A stretch of DNA of 64,000 nucleotides from Tupaia tana (lineage: Eukaryota; Chordata; Mammalia; Scandentia; Tupaiidae), in NCBI GenBank assembly GCA_026018925.1, contig JAKSZU010000002.1, positions 53,028,337 to 53,092,336 of the forward strand, read 5' to 3'. The position numbers and the translations under genes are program-made. Every line of letters begins with the position of its first letter. Position 1 is the first letter of the stretch. The notes beneath the pieces were generated by a model that made no database searches, was not told the origin of the DNA, and was given only the letters and a program-made list of their open reading frames with translations. Of this stretch, positions 40,864-51,233 are shown in pieces.

Positions 40864-41067
40864 CAATGATATCTTTTTGAAGAAATTATGTCTTTATGGT
40901 CCAGAGGCTTGGTCAAGAAGACCCTTATTTTAGGAATTTTCAAAATGTCGTCTTCCATAGCCTGTCTTGAAAATAAGGTCTGTGGTTAAGTTTGGGAAAT
41001 GTTATGCACTACATTCCTCTCTTGGATATTTAAAGTGTAAATCAAGATATTAAAAATGAAATACTTT

Positions 41068-41220
41068 GGGTCAGCTGGTGGCATGATGGTTAAGATAGCT
41101 GGATTCTACATGGCTGAATGCATGGTTTGAGTTCCAGACCCAGGGACTTGAAAAACATGCCAGATGCAAGTATGTGTGTATGGGTACATGTATGCCCAAA
41201 ATTTTGAGAGGAAAATTAAA
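41068..41220 (+). mobile_element. tSINE A-old copy, 3'-truncated
   Basis: Head TTGGGTCAGCTGGTGGCATG, box B GGTTTGAGTTCC, stops at ATTTTGAGAGGAAAATTAAA before the dyad. Confidence 0.82.
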
Positions 41221-41489
41221 AACAAAACATTAAATCGTTTTAAAGAAGTGGCTATCAAAAAAGTCTTGAAAGGGAGACTCTTTGGCCGCAATCTTTGGTG
41301 CCTTGAGTGAAGACATCGCTCTTTAGACAGTTAAAGTCAGAAGGCAGGACTGTCAGGAGCTTTTTAGGTTGAATGCGTCTGCAGTACCTCTCAGTACATC
41401 CTACTAGTGCATTGAAACTTCAGGTCAGGCAGTGCATACTGAAGGTCTGTTTTCTCCCCCATTTTCACTATATGCTATGTTCACATCTA

Positions 41490-41558
41490 TGACGTTGTCA
41501 GGAAAGTCATGACATGTTTTTTTGTGTAAAAATGTGTCATACTTTCCAGACAACCCGA
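41490..41558. mobile_element. Mariner-like MITE
   Basis: Left TGACGTTGTCAGGAAAGTCA and right CATACTTTCCAGACAACCCG are inverted; TA on both sides (41488-41489, 41559-41560). About 10 bp shorter inside than its relatives. Confidence 0.82.
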
Positions 41559-41591
41559 TACATAGGGCAGATATAGGCTACCCCTACATTT

Positions 41592-41860
41592 CTTTTTTTT
41601 TTTTTTGAGAGGTTTTCGCTATAGGGCACGTGTGCTCGCCAGGCAGACAGAGAGAGACATAGAGATAGAAAGCGAGAAATCACCCCCCAGGGGGGATGGT
41701 CACGCCGCAATCCCTTCTCCTCCATTCTCCTCTTGGGATCTTGGGCACGCACGCACACGCGCCTGGTGTGAGTTTTAAGCCACCGGGTCTGGGACTTGAA
41801 CCGCGGTCGACTATGTGGGAGTCCAGCGACATAGCCATTACGCTAACTGCTGGTTCCCCC
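41592..41860 (-). mobile_element. tSINE-A copy, young subfamily
   Basis: CATAGAGATAG, GGTCACGCCGC, TGGTTCCCC end; box B has reverted to GTTCAAGTCCC. ACCCCTACATTT flanks it. Confidence 0.96.
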
Positions 41861-41907
41861 CACCCCTACATTTTTTTTTGACCATAGTTCAGAAGTTAAC
41901 TGCTGTA

Positions 41908-42090
41908 GGGGCCAGTGGGTAGCCTGGTGGTTAAGGCTCTGGACTCCCACATGGCAGACCATAGTTCAGTGGCTTTCTTTCTCACTTTCCCTCTCTCTCG
42001 CTTCTTCTCTCTCTGGTGAGTGGACATGCCTTACAGAAAATTAAAAAATAATGGTAATGAATAAAATAAAATAAGTCTTAAAAAAAAAAG
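41908..42090 (+). mobile_element. tSINE hybrid: B body with A-like end
   Basis: Box B region is deleted (ATAGTTCAGTGGC). End GTGAGTGGACATGCCTTACAG then AAAATTAAAAAATAATGG. AGTTAACTGCTGTA and GGTTAACTATTGTA flank it. Confidence 0.88.
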
Positions 42091-42245
42091 AGGTTAACTA
42101 TTGTATCTTGTCTTCATGAAAAAGTGGTTGGTTTGGTGAGGAAAGCTGCTTGTGTAACTAACTCTTTCTGTATTTTAGGAAAGTTTCTAGTAACAGTGCC
42201 TTGTTGAGCTGATTATAGTAATCTGGTTTATAGTACTATGTATTT

Positions 42246-42415
42246 TTTAAAGAATTATTTAATTAAATTAATTAATTAATTAATATCTGACTAGAGAGGG
42301 CCAGAACAAGAGAGAGAGAGGGAAAGAGAAAAAGCAAGCCACCAGGTCTGGGACTCAAATCATAGTCGGCCATGTCCAAGTTCAGTGCCCTTGAGCACAC
42401 ACCACCTGCTGACCC
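42246..42415 (-). mobile_element. tSINE-B copy
   Basis: Tail of TTAA units (42260-42283), diverged head CCATGTCCAAGTTCAGTGCC. Ends CACCTGCTGACCC. Confidence 0.9.
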
Positions 42416-43169
42416 TAGTATTTTTGACTATAGGAAAAATACCTTATTATTTGTTATTTGCACTGGAAAAGATGTGGAAAAGCTAAGGGAACTCAAAAGC
42501 GAGTTCATCTAAATGACCTGCTGAGATAAGTCAGTAGACCACAACATGATTCCAGGATTTTGGAATAATGAAGAAATGAGTATGGCGTGAGCATTTCTGA
42601 CTCCATTTCCAGATGGTTTCTGGATTCAGAAGAAGACTGAATTGTGAGTAGTATAAATAATGTATATTGTTAAATTCTAATTAAATACAATGTGAGTTTT
42701 CCTGTGGTGTTTTGTCATGGTATTTTAGTAATAAATTAACTGCCGAAGAGCCAAATCAACCAACACTGAATGCACAACAGCATTGTTTTGGTAGAAACGC
42801 AAGGTATCTTTCAGCATACAATGTCCTCTATGCTTTTGTTGTCTGCTCCATCTTCTTAACTGGTCCTTGGTGAACACGTGGCAGTTCCTTGAGGCGCTCC
42901 CGGGCTGAGTACTTGCTTCACGTTTTCTGCCTCCCTTGGGCGTCTCATATGCCCTGTGGCTCCTGCTACCTTTAGGGGTTCTTATTTCCGTATCTCTTTT
43001 CTGTGTTCAAGACCCATATTTATTGTTTCTGGGTAGTTCCGCTTGGGTACACAAGTGCACCATACTCAGCTAAGATGAATTCATTGTTCGGCTACCCCAT
43101 ATAACCTTCCCAAGTACGTTTAACCGGCCCACCTACAGACACTTCTTGCTTTCTGAATTCTCTCAGTAC
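42416..43169. other. Intron 1 stretch, no gene seen
   Basis: About 750 bp without recognised SINEs. The last part may already be L2-derived. Confidence 0.5.
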
Positions 43170-43612
43170 TCCTCTGGTAGCTTAAGTCAGAAACCTGGCA
43201 TTGACCTGCACTTCTTATTTTTCCCCCTTCCTTACCTGTTTTGTTAAACTGAAGTCCGTATGTGTTTGTTTCCTTAATGCCTCATAAATCAATCCTTTTC
43301 CTTTGTTATTTTTGGCCGGTATTATTATTAGAATGCCTTAACTGGTCTGTTTGTCCTCAGTTATATACCTGAGTGATTTTTGTAAAATAGCCGTATCATT
43401 TTTCAGTCTCGATGGCATCAGCGACACCCATTACTTTTAGGAAAAACTTTGAAGGCCTGCAAGCTCTGGCCCTTGCCTGGCCCTTGAGGCCTGCCTCTTA
43501 CCCAGTTCTCCCTTCTAGTTCTTTGTGCTCCGGCCAGTCAAAGGTCTCACGCTTCCCAAGTCTGTCTCACGGCCTTTGCCTCTATGCCTCTCTTCAGTGT
43601 GCTTGTTAATCC
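43170..43612 (+). mobile_element. L2 LINE 3' part
   Basis: AGTCAGAAACCTGGCATTGA, GCCTTAACTGGTCTGTTTG, GAAGGCCTGCAAGCTCTGGC, CTTTGTGCTCCGGCC, CACGGCCTTTGCCTC follow the L2 order as remembered (AGAAACCTGGGAGTCAT, CCTTACTGGTCTCC, AAGGCCCTGCATGATCTGGC, CAGGGCCTTTGCAC). Confidence 0.66.
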
Positions 43613-43640
43613 TTAAAGATTCTGATGAAATAGTTGGCTT

Positions 43641-43919
43641 TTTTTTATTTAAGTTTTTATTTTTAAATAAAAATAAAAACAAGGTTTTTGCTATAGGGCG
43701 CATGCACTGGCTAGAAAGACACAGAGAGACAGAAAGTGAGAAATCACTCCCTGGAAGGGATGGCCATGCCACAATCCCTTCTCCTCCATTCTCCTCTTGG
43801 GATCTTGGGCACTCACGCACACGTGCCTGATGTGAGTTTAAGCCACTTGGTCCAGGACTGGAATCACAATCGACCACGTGGGAGTCCAGCAATGTAGCCA
43901 TTACGCCATCTGCAGTCCC
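43641..43919 (-). mobile_element. tSINE-A copy
   Basis: AT-rich tail, full reverse body, ends GCCATCTGCAGTCCC. Confidence 0.92.
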
Positions 43920-44171
43920 TTTTTAAAATTTTTTTGACATAGGGTGCATGCCTCATTGGGGAGAGACAGAGGGAGACAGTGAGAGGGAAAGTGAGAAATC
44001 ACCCTTCAGAGGGGATGATTTGGACCATGCTGCGGTCCCTTCTCCTCCAGGGATGTTGGGCACACATGCACATGTACCTGGCATGAGTTTCAAGCTGCCA
44101 GGCCCGGGACTTGAATTGCTTTCAACGATGTGGGAGTCTAGCGCCTTAACCAACATGCTACCTGCTGGCTC
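43920..44171 (-). mobile_element. tSINE A-old copy
   Basis: Follows directly on the previous copy. A GATTTGGACCATGCTGCGG variation lies at the dyad; ends CTACCTGCTGGCTC. Confidence 0.88.
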
Positions 44172-44528
44172 ATGCTTGGCCATTTTATTTCTTGAGTCAG
44201 AACCCTGGAACATAACAATGATTTTTATGCCACTGTTTGTTACATTTTTGATGCATTTGGAATGTTTGATACATTTTGGAATTTTATTTGAGAATGAATT
44301 CAAATGAATTATAAATTAAGTTTAAAGTAGGAGGCAGAAAACCTGATTTCTTTCCTTTTTTTTTAGAACGTGACCCCAAATTCCTTTTCTGAATTAATTT
44401 ATTTTACATTTATTCACTGAACATCATCACAGCATACAAAATACCATTTCCCATCCAGAATACACTGTATTGTGGCTTAGTCATACATGTTATTGTCAAC
44501 AAATAATTTTCCATTTCTTGTTTCGTGA

Positions 44529-44569
<41 letters not shown>

Positions 44570-44591
44570 TATTCCCCCCATTTCTTTCTTT
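44172..44591. other. Intron 1 stretch with (TA)n/(CA)n
   Basis: AT-rich, no gene. 44528-44570 is a TA then CA dinucleotide repeat. Confidence 0.6.
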
Positions 44592-44773
44592 TTTTCTTAA
44601 AGAATTATTTATTTAATTTAATGTATTCATTCAATCATTTTCATTTGACCAGAGAAAGACAGACACAGAGAGAGAAGGAAAGTGAGAAAGCAAGCCACCA
44701 GGTCCAGGACTCAAACTGTAGTTGGCTGTGCAGGAGTGTCCAGCACCTTAATCACCATGCCACCTGCTGGCCC
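44592..44773 (-). mobile_element. tSINE-B copy
   Basis: Reverse copy ending CACCTGCTGGCCC; CCCCCCATTTCTTTC and CACCCCCCTTTCTC flank it. Confidence 0.93.
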
Positions 44774-44914
44774 TCACCCCCCTTTCTCACCCTCTGCCAT
44801 TTCCCACCCTCTTCCCACACTAATTTCAACCTGTTCTAATCTAGCACTCTGGGAAGGTGTCTTAAAGATAGTCCATATCTGTTTAAGTAATAATTTACAT
44901 AGTCTTTTACCATA

Positions 44915-45010
44915 AAAGAAAGGCTTTCATCTAGGTGTCATTACCTCCACTTATAGATAAGGAAATTGCAGCTTGTGCAGTTTAAGGTTAGGCCACATTA
45001 GGCCACGTGG
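44915..45010 (-). mobile_element. MIR SINE relic
   Basis: GTCATTACCTCCACTTATAG, ATAAGGAAATTGCAGC and CACGTGGTAACAG follow the antisense MIR order. Confidence 0.5.
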
Positions 45011-45635
45011 TAACAGTGTTTGCAGCTCTTCAGTTGAACTTAAGAACATCTCTTTGGCTGGATAAAATGTGTGCTTAGATCAAAGTTGTCCTGAAAGTAC
45101 ATAGATTTCCACCTGCCTCACCTCCCCCTTGAAACGATTTCCTGCATAGTTACATGTATATTTTGTGGAACCTCAGTGTTGTCTTCTACCCAAGTCAGAA
45201 ATCCTGTGAAGTCATGCTTGGAAGAGAATCCCAAGAAATCTGACCTCAAATTCAAATGAAACAAACAGACCTTAACAAAACCCAGTTAAACCCTCACCAT
45301 GATTTGCAGTCAGCTCAGCACAGTTCTGAGTACCTGCCGAGCCTGCTGCCTGCCACACAGGAACTGGCGGGTGTCTTTACTGGCAGAGATGGAGATCCAG
45401 CAACTCTAGCACTCCTGGGAACTGCATGGACCCACCACCCCAAAGAGCCCGGTGGAGGAAAGCAGAGCTTTCAGACACGTACGTGGACAGAATGTGCACA
45501 TCAGACCTTCTTTGCTAAAGCACCCTTGACAACAGCAAAAGCAATGCCTCATTTTTTATATGGGAGCTAGAAGTAAGGAGTCGAGGAAAGGCCTTGCCTT
45601 ATCCTCAAGTCAGAAGTCTTTTCATTTCGCTATTG
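45011..45635. other. Intron 1 stretch, no supported gene
   Basis: Holds a 104-codon open frame at 45256-45570 (+) with no recognisable domain, no repeat origin I can name and no clear splice context. I treat it as chance. Confidence 0.5.
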
Positions 45636-45822
45636 TTTTTAAAGAATTATTTTATTTAACTTTATTTATTTAGTTATTCATTTATTTCTATTTGACTAGA
45701 GAGAGAGAGAAAGAGAGAGGAAGAGGGTAAGTGAGAAAGCAAGTCGCCAGGTCCGGGACTTGAACCATGGTTGGCCATGTGGGAGTCTAGCACCTTCAAC
45801 CACCGTGCCACCTGCTGGCCCC
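45636..45822 (-). mobile_element. tSINE-B copy
   Basis: TCATTTCGCTATT and TCATTTCACTATT flank it. Near-consensus head ACCTGCTGGCCCC. Confidence 0.95.
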
Positions 45823-46155
45823 TCATTTCACTATTTGTAAATTATAAGAATAAATATAACCTCTACTTATGAAATAATATATATAGATCAAAGCAGCATT
45901 TTGGACTCCTTCATTCTTTCTTGGTAAACATAAAAATCTCCCATCCATCACATTTTGATATAGACCTTTAAGGGGTAGGTAGTTTTCCTTTTCTTGTGCA
46001 TGAGCATACCCAAGGTTCGGCAGACAGGGCCATTCTTCTGTATTTAGCCACCAGCCAAGATGTTGTCAAGCTTCACATCTAGTTGTATTGTGAAAGTAGC
46101 TAGGATTCACTTTTTGCTTTTTAAATAAAAAAATTATAATATTGAATATGTTTTT
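45823..46155. other. Intron 1 stretch, no gene seen
   Basis: About 330 bp AT-rich, unassigned. Confidence 0.5.
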
Positions 46156-46161
46156 CTTTCC

Positions 46162-46196
<35 letters not shown>

Positions 46197-46354
46197 TTTT
46201 TTATTTGACCAGAGAAGGACAGAGAGCGAGAGCGAGAGAGAGCAAGAGAAAGGAAGGAAAAGTGAGAAAGCAAGCTGCCAGATCTGGGACCTGAACCGCA
46301 GTCAGCCATGTGGGAGTTTTCAGCATTTTCAACCACCATGCAACCTGCTGGCCC
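46156..46354 (-). mobile_element. tSINE-B copy with (TTTA)n tail
   Basis: About nine TTTA units (46163-46199) form its tail; GAGCGAGAGCGAGAG in the CT block; ends CAACCTGCTGGCCC. Confidence 0.92.
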
Positions 46355-47440
46355 TTTCTTTACTTTTTAAAAAAACTTATTGAATGTGCCTTTTTGGAAC
46401 TTCTGATATGCTCCTTAGTGAGATACTGTGCTTCCGTCCTCCAGTCTCCCCCCTTGAGAATTACTCACTAGAGAATTTTAAACTCAGTTCAAGGTATGCT
46501 GTAGATAGTGAAATTTATTAATAAATGAAAGGCCAGTGGTTAAATTAATGGATAAAAATCAGGGAAATGTGCACTGGTCCGCAGTTCAGCTAGTACCTAT
46601 GTGTGTTTTTGTTTGTTTGTTTCTTTTTGCTAAAAAGTTAACTCCATTAGCAGTATTGTGCATATCTGCAGAGTCAAAATTTATTTTTGTGATCCATTTA
46701 GATTGGATCCAAAAACCAATCCTGAGGTACATTGATATAAAAATAGAAAACCACTGCGCATTAAGTGGAGGTATTATTGACTTTTCTGGGTAGATAAGTT
46801 GCAATGCCAAGTGGAATGGGCGAGCGTAGTCACTGTTTTTATTAGTAAAAATCTTTTCATCTTGCTTAATTAGCCTTTTTATTAGTTTTGACTTCGTGTT
46901 GTAATTTCAAATGGCAGCGTCTCAAAGGATTCACATTTGTTAGTGGTTGTTTAAACAACAGCATTCCACAAAGCTAATTGATGTTTCAGTGTGGGTGTTG
47001 GAAGGGCAGCAAGTAGCCATTGTTGTGCTGTGGTCAGGGAGCGCCTTAGCTTGATCAGGGCTACTTGGAGTCCTGCAGTTGTTAATGAGTTCTGGTAAGA
47101 CCTCCCTCACACTAAGCTGTTCTGTAGGAATAAGCTGTAGACATGTGATGTTTTAGTTGGAGGTGTTAAGTTTTGTTTCTTTCTACTCTGAAAAATGTTC
47201 ATTATCCACATAGCCAAAGATGACATTCTGACTTTTTCCTATTCCAAGATTTTTTCACAGCGGACCTGGGAGAGTAACACCTACAAACATTAACATGGGC
47301 CCACAAAAATTAACAGGCCAGTGACAGTGGGTTCTAATCCTGTCCCAAGTACAGAGTTTTAATGATGCATTGTAAGCTTTCTCACCTCTGAACGCACACA
47401 CATTGTTTTGCTGTTTTTTTATTTTGTTTAGTTTTGTTCT

Positions 47441-47482
<42 letters not shown>

Positions 47483-47653
47483 CTGGAACAGACACTTGTG
47501 ATTTTCTTTAATCACTAATTTAAGAATTTCAAACTCACCTATACCCTACAAGCCTCTGCTTCCAGGTGTCCTCCCTTTTTGGGCCAGACTGCTGTAAAAG
47601 ATTCCTTATGCTGATTGACAGCTCGCCTGTCCTAAAAAGTATAGAGAAGGAAG
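46355..47653. other. Longest SINE-free part of intron 1
   Basis: About 1.3 kb with no SINE, no exon and no recognised old repeat. 46800-47230 is AT-rich and looks unique; it could hold a regulatory element but nothing proves it. Contains an isolated T run (47452-47480). Confidence 0.5.
47452..47480. repeat. Isolated 29-T run
   Basis: Unlike the other long T runs, it is not followed by a SINE body I recognise; could be the tail of an unidentified retrocopy. Confidence 0.8.
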
Positions 47654-47729
47654 CACTGCATCTCAGAACCCCCTCAAAACACTACATCTCAGAACCCCCC
47701 AAAACACTGCATCTCAGAACCCCCCAAAA
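47654..47729. repeat. Short minisatellite, three 25-26-bp units
   Basis: Units 47654-47679, 47680-47704 and 47705-47729, each of the form CACTGCATCTCAGAACCCCC plus CAAAA, with two differences among them. Confidence 0.95.
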
Positions 47730-47779
47730 CATGTTGTCTTTTTCCTGATCTTTCCCTAGTCTAACTGACCGGCCACTGA

Positions 47780-47825
47780 CTCTCTGGCGAGTGCACGTGC
47801 CCTATGGCAAAAACCTTAAAAAAAA
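47780..47825 (+). mobile_element. tSINE-A 3' end fragment
   Basis: CTCTCTGGCGAGTGCACGTG then CCCTATGGC, AAAAACC and A tail, with no body before it. Confidence 0.75.
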
Positions 47826-48043
47826 TTTCTTCTGTGAGAGGGACAGAGAGAGCAAGGCAGAGACAAAGACAACATCCTCTACAGGGCTCTTGTACCGTGC
47901 TTTACACCCAGGCTAATAAGCCAATCTGGATTATGGGTATTTGTGCACACGGCATGCTCAGGGCGGTCTTGGGATATGAACTGGGGGACCTTCCCGCCGG
48001 AGGTCCAGTTGCACTACCTTTGTGGCACTGTCTAGATCCCTGA
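47826..48043 (-). mobile_element. tSINE-C copy
   Basis: GAGAGGGACAGAGAGAGC, CAATCTGGATTATGGGTAT, GGGATATGAACTGGGGGAC (box B trace) and GGCACTGTCTAGATCCCTG. Matches 58838 in order. Confidence 0.62.
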
Positions 48044-48194
48044 CAAGTAATTTCTAATCTAAGATCTTATTTGTTGGTTTTTAGTGTTTCTAAAATCTCA
48101 GAGGCTATTTAGATAAAAAAAAAAATGGTTCTGTTTTAAATGCTCACTTAGACTGAAAGATTTCAAGTACTACTTCTCAGTGGCTTAAAAATAT

Positions 48195-48445
48195 TTTTTT
48201 AAAGTTTTTGCCATAGGGTGTGTGCATTCACCAGAGAGACCAAAGGAGAGAGCAAGAGGGAAAGTGAGAAATCACCCCCTGGGGGCATGGCCATGCCATA
48301 ATCCCTCGTCTTCCATCATTCTTGGGATTTTGGGCATGTCTGCACACAAGCCCAGCATGAAGTTTGAGCCACTGTGTCTGGACTTGAACCATGGTTGGCC
48401 ATGTGGGAGTCCAGCACTTTAACCACCGTGCTACCTGCTGGCCCC
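48195..48445 (-). mobile_element. tSINE A-old copy
   Basis: CAGTGGCTTAAAAATATTT before and CAGTGGTTTAAATTTTT after; ends TACCTGCTGGCCCC. Confidence 0.92.
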
Positions 48446-48462
48446 ACAGTGGTTTAAATTTT

Positions 48463-48728
48463 TCTTCTTTTTTATTTTTTGAGAGGTTTTTGCTATAGGG
48501 CACGTGCGCTTGCCAGGAAGACAGAGAGAGACAGAGAGACAGAAAGCGAGAAATCATCCCCCGGGGGGATGGCCACGCTGCAGTCCCTTCTTCTCCGTTC
48601 TCCTCTTGGGATCTTGGGCATGCGTGCACATGCGCCCGGTGCGAGTTTAAGCCACCGGGTCCGGGACTCGAATCACAGTTGACTACATGGGAGTCCAACG
48701 ACATAGCCATTATGCTAACTGCTCGTCC
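48463..48728 (-). mobile_element. tSINE-A copy
   Basis: Near consensus, canonical box B. CAGTGGTTTAAATTTTT at about 48446-48462 and 48729-48745, the same site used by the copy on its left. Confidence 0.96.
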
Positions 48729-48807
48729 CAGTGGTTTAAATTTTTGATCAGTACATTTAAGGGCCAACTTAAGGAGGTTAGCCTTCCTTAAAGGATACAT
48801 GATTTAA

Positions 48808-49043
48808 AAATTTTTTTAGGTTTTTTCCATAGGGCACGTGAGCTTGCCGTGGGTGGCAGGGAGATCACTCCCTAGGTGAGATAGCCACACCACAATCCCT
48901 TCTCCTCCATTGTCCTCCTGGGAGTTTGGACATGGGACACGCACTCACATGCTCCTGGTATGATTTTCAAGCTGCCAGGTCTCAAACCATGGTTGGCCAT
49001 GTGGGATTCCCGTGCCTTAACCACCATGCCACTGCTTGGCCCC
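48808..49043 (-). mobile_element. tSINE A-old copy
   Basis: CT block replaced by GTGGGTGGCAGGG; ends CACTGCTTGGCCCC. AGGATACATGATTT and AGGATATATTCTTT flank it. Confidence 0.87.
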
Positions 49044-49074
49044 GAGGATATATTCTTTTTAAGCAGTTTTTTTT

Positions 49075-49326
49075 TTCTTTAAAAATTTTTCTTGTCCTTA
49101 TTTATGACAGTGTATGCATGCGTGGGTATGTGTGCGAGAACGATGGAGAGATGAGCACCTACCACAGGTCTGGTCATGCCACAGTCCCCTTCTTCCCGTC
49201 AGATCTTGGGTCCTCGTGTGTGCCTGGAGTGTTTCCGGCTGACTGGCTGTGGACTTAAATTGGGGTTGTCATGTGGGATCCAGCTACCCCTGAGCAAAGT
49301 CTGACCACTGTGCTTAGAGCTGGTCC
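49075..49326 (-). mobile_element. Old tSINE, diverged
   Basis: Reverse order traces: GGTCTGGTCATGCCACAGTC, GTCAGATCTTGGGTCC, GTCATGTGGGATCCAGC, GAGCTGGTCC. Confidence 0.68.
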
Positions 49327-49539
49327 TTTCAGAAGTTTGTCTCAACAAAACCAGAGAACACCGACCTTGGCGGTTTACAACGGATGCTTATGTATTTGTA
49401 TAGGGTGGCATATGTTTCTTAGATTTCATTGGTACAGAGTCACAATCCTTTATCCGAGATCCTTTGGCCCCTATATGTTTTGGAGTTCAGGGTTTTTTTG
49501 AATTTTGAAGAAGTAACCTGGTACTTACATCTGTATTTT

Positions 49540-49779
49540 GTTGTTGTATGTCAGAGGACCAATGTGTGCCCCATTGGGGGACAATGCCCCTCAGTGGGAT
49601 CCGGTCGTGCCCAAATCCCTTTCCTCCATTATTCCATCCCATCATGATTCTAGGAGCATATGCACACATACGCCTGGCATGTTTTTCCAGCCACAGGGCT
49701 GGGATTCAAACTGCTGTTCGCCATGTGGGATCCAGCTCCCTCCACACTGCACTTACCCACTGTGCTAAGGGATGGGCCC
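49540..49779 (-). mobile_element. Old tSINE, diverged
   Basis: Traces: CCCATTGGGGGACAATG, CGTGCCCAAATCCC, CCTGGCATGTTTTTCCAGCC, GCCATGTGGGATCCAGC, GGGATGGGCCC. Confidence 0.72.
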
Positions 49780-49967
49780 TACGTCTATACTGCTTAACTC
49801 CCCTAGAGGAATCTGAGGGTTCTGTAATTAAATACATCGACATGTCTACAGCAAAACATGGATATCCATCCATGAATGGCCTCCTGTCAGTTCAGACTAC
49901 GTTTTGTTTGTGAGTGTCCATACCACCACACAAAAACTTCAGGTTTGGGATTTCAGAATTGGAAAGA

Positions 49968-50236
49968 GGGGGATCAACAGATGGTGGAGCGGTTTACATT
50001 GCTGACTCTAACATGGCCTACTGTGGTTTGAGTCCTAGACCTGATGGCTAGAAGGTCATGCAGGGTGTGTGTACCTGCGTGCCCAAGATCCTGAGAGGAG
50101 ATTGGTGAAAGGATTCCTGTCCCCACTGGAGGGTGATTTCTCATTTTCCTTCTCACTGTCTCTGTCTTTCTCTCTCTCTGGTGAGCACATGCACCCTAAG
50201 GCAAAAACCTCTCAAAATAAAAGAAAGAAAAAGAAT
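49968..50236 (+). mobile_element. tSINE A-old copy
   Basis: Head GAGGGGGATCAACAGATGG, box B GGTTTGAGTCCTAG, end GCACCCTAAGGC and A-rich tail. Confidence 0.87.
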
Positions 50237-50262
50237 TCTAAAGAGAAACTGTGGATTTTTAA

Positions 50263-50410
50263 AAATTTAACTTTATTTTCCATTTATTTTATTTGTCTAT
50301 TTTAATTTGACCAGAGAGAGAGAGAGAGAGAGCTGCCAGGTCCGGGACCCTAACCATGGTCTGCCGTGTGGGAGTCCAGCGTTCTTAACCTCCACACCAC
50401 CCACTGGTCC
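50263..50410 (-). mobile_element. tSINE-B copy, compact
   Basis: CT block reduced to a GA repeat. Target AACTGTGGATTTTTA at 50248-50262 and 50413-50427. Confidence 0.95.
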
Positions 50411-50599
50411 GGAACTGTGGATTTTTACATTTTCTTTTGTTTTCTGTTTCTCTGTGAACTTTTCTTTTGATACATTTTTCTGCATTACATATGGTACCTA
50501 GTTATTTGTTACAGTAAATGCAGTTTTCTAACAGACTGGTCTGCCTGTTATTTTACCAGACCTCTTTACTGGGTATTTGAGTAGCAACCAGTGTTATGC

Positions 50600-50845
50600 A
50601 ATGGAAGTAGCATATCTGTGTATCTTTGAACAAATTCTTTTTTCCTCTCTTGAATTGCTTCTTTGGAATATATGTCCAAACATTAGATTACTGGTTCAAA
50701 GACTGTGAACAACTTTATAACAATTGTTACACATCGTCAGATTTAGAAAACCGGAATCAGTTTACTGTGCCACCGCCACTGTGTTGGCTTCCTAAAAGCC
50801 CTACCAGTTTTAAGTTTTGTGTCTATCAATATTTGCTAATTTGAT
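50600..50845 (-). mobile_element. Possible old L1 3' relic
   Basis: GACTGTGAACAACTTTATAA, GTGCCACCGCCACTGTG and TTGCTAATTTGATTAGTGCC loosely follow the antisense L1/HAL1 3' order. Uncertain. Confidence 0.35.
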
Positions 50846-50863
50846 TAGTGCCAATGGTATTTT

Positions 50864-50908
50864 TTTTTAAGAATTACTTTATTTTTATTCATTGTCATTA
50901 TTTTTGTG

Positions 50909-50988
<80 letters not shown>

Positions 50989-51111
50989 GAAGTTGACCAG
51001 AGAGAGAGAACGAAAGTGAGTGAGAAAGCAAGCTGCCGGGTCTGGGACTTGAACCATGGTTAGACATGTGGGAGTCTAGCTGCCTTAAGCAACACACCAC
51101 CTGCTGGCCCC
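50864..51111 (-). mobile_element. tSINE-B copy with large TA/CA insertion in its tail
   Basis: Target AGTGCCAATGGTATTTT at 50847-50863 and 51112-51128 (17 bp, perfect). Its tail holds the microsatellite at 50907. Confidence 0.96.
50907..50972. repeat. (TA)n(CA)n(TA)n microsatellite
   Basis: About 11 TA, 6 CA and 15 TA units; self-complementary. Confidence 0.97.
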
Positions 51112-51148
51112 AGTGCCAATGGTATTTTAAAAACTAGTTTAAAAACCA

Positions 51149-51161
51149 TATATATATATAC

Positions 51162-51210
<49 letters not shown>
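51149..51210. repeat. (TA)n microsatellite with TACA/TATG breaks
   Basis: About 30 TA-like units, not attached to a SINE tail except that a tSINE-A starts 24 bp later. Confidence 0.97.
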
Positions 51211-51211
<1 letters not shown>

Positions 51212-51233
51212 TTGTTTATAAGACTGTGTGCTT

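Noticed and set aside
45256-45570. 104-codon plus-strand open frame in intron 1
   Set aside because: No recognisable motif, no splice context and no repeat or gene family I know; length is within chance for this window.
47654-47729. Direct repeats as a CRISPR-like array
   Set aside because: Units are contiguous with no spacers, in a mammalian intron.
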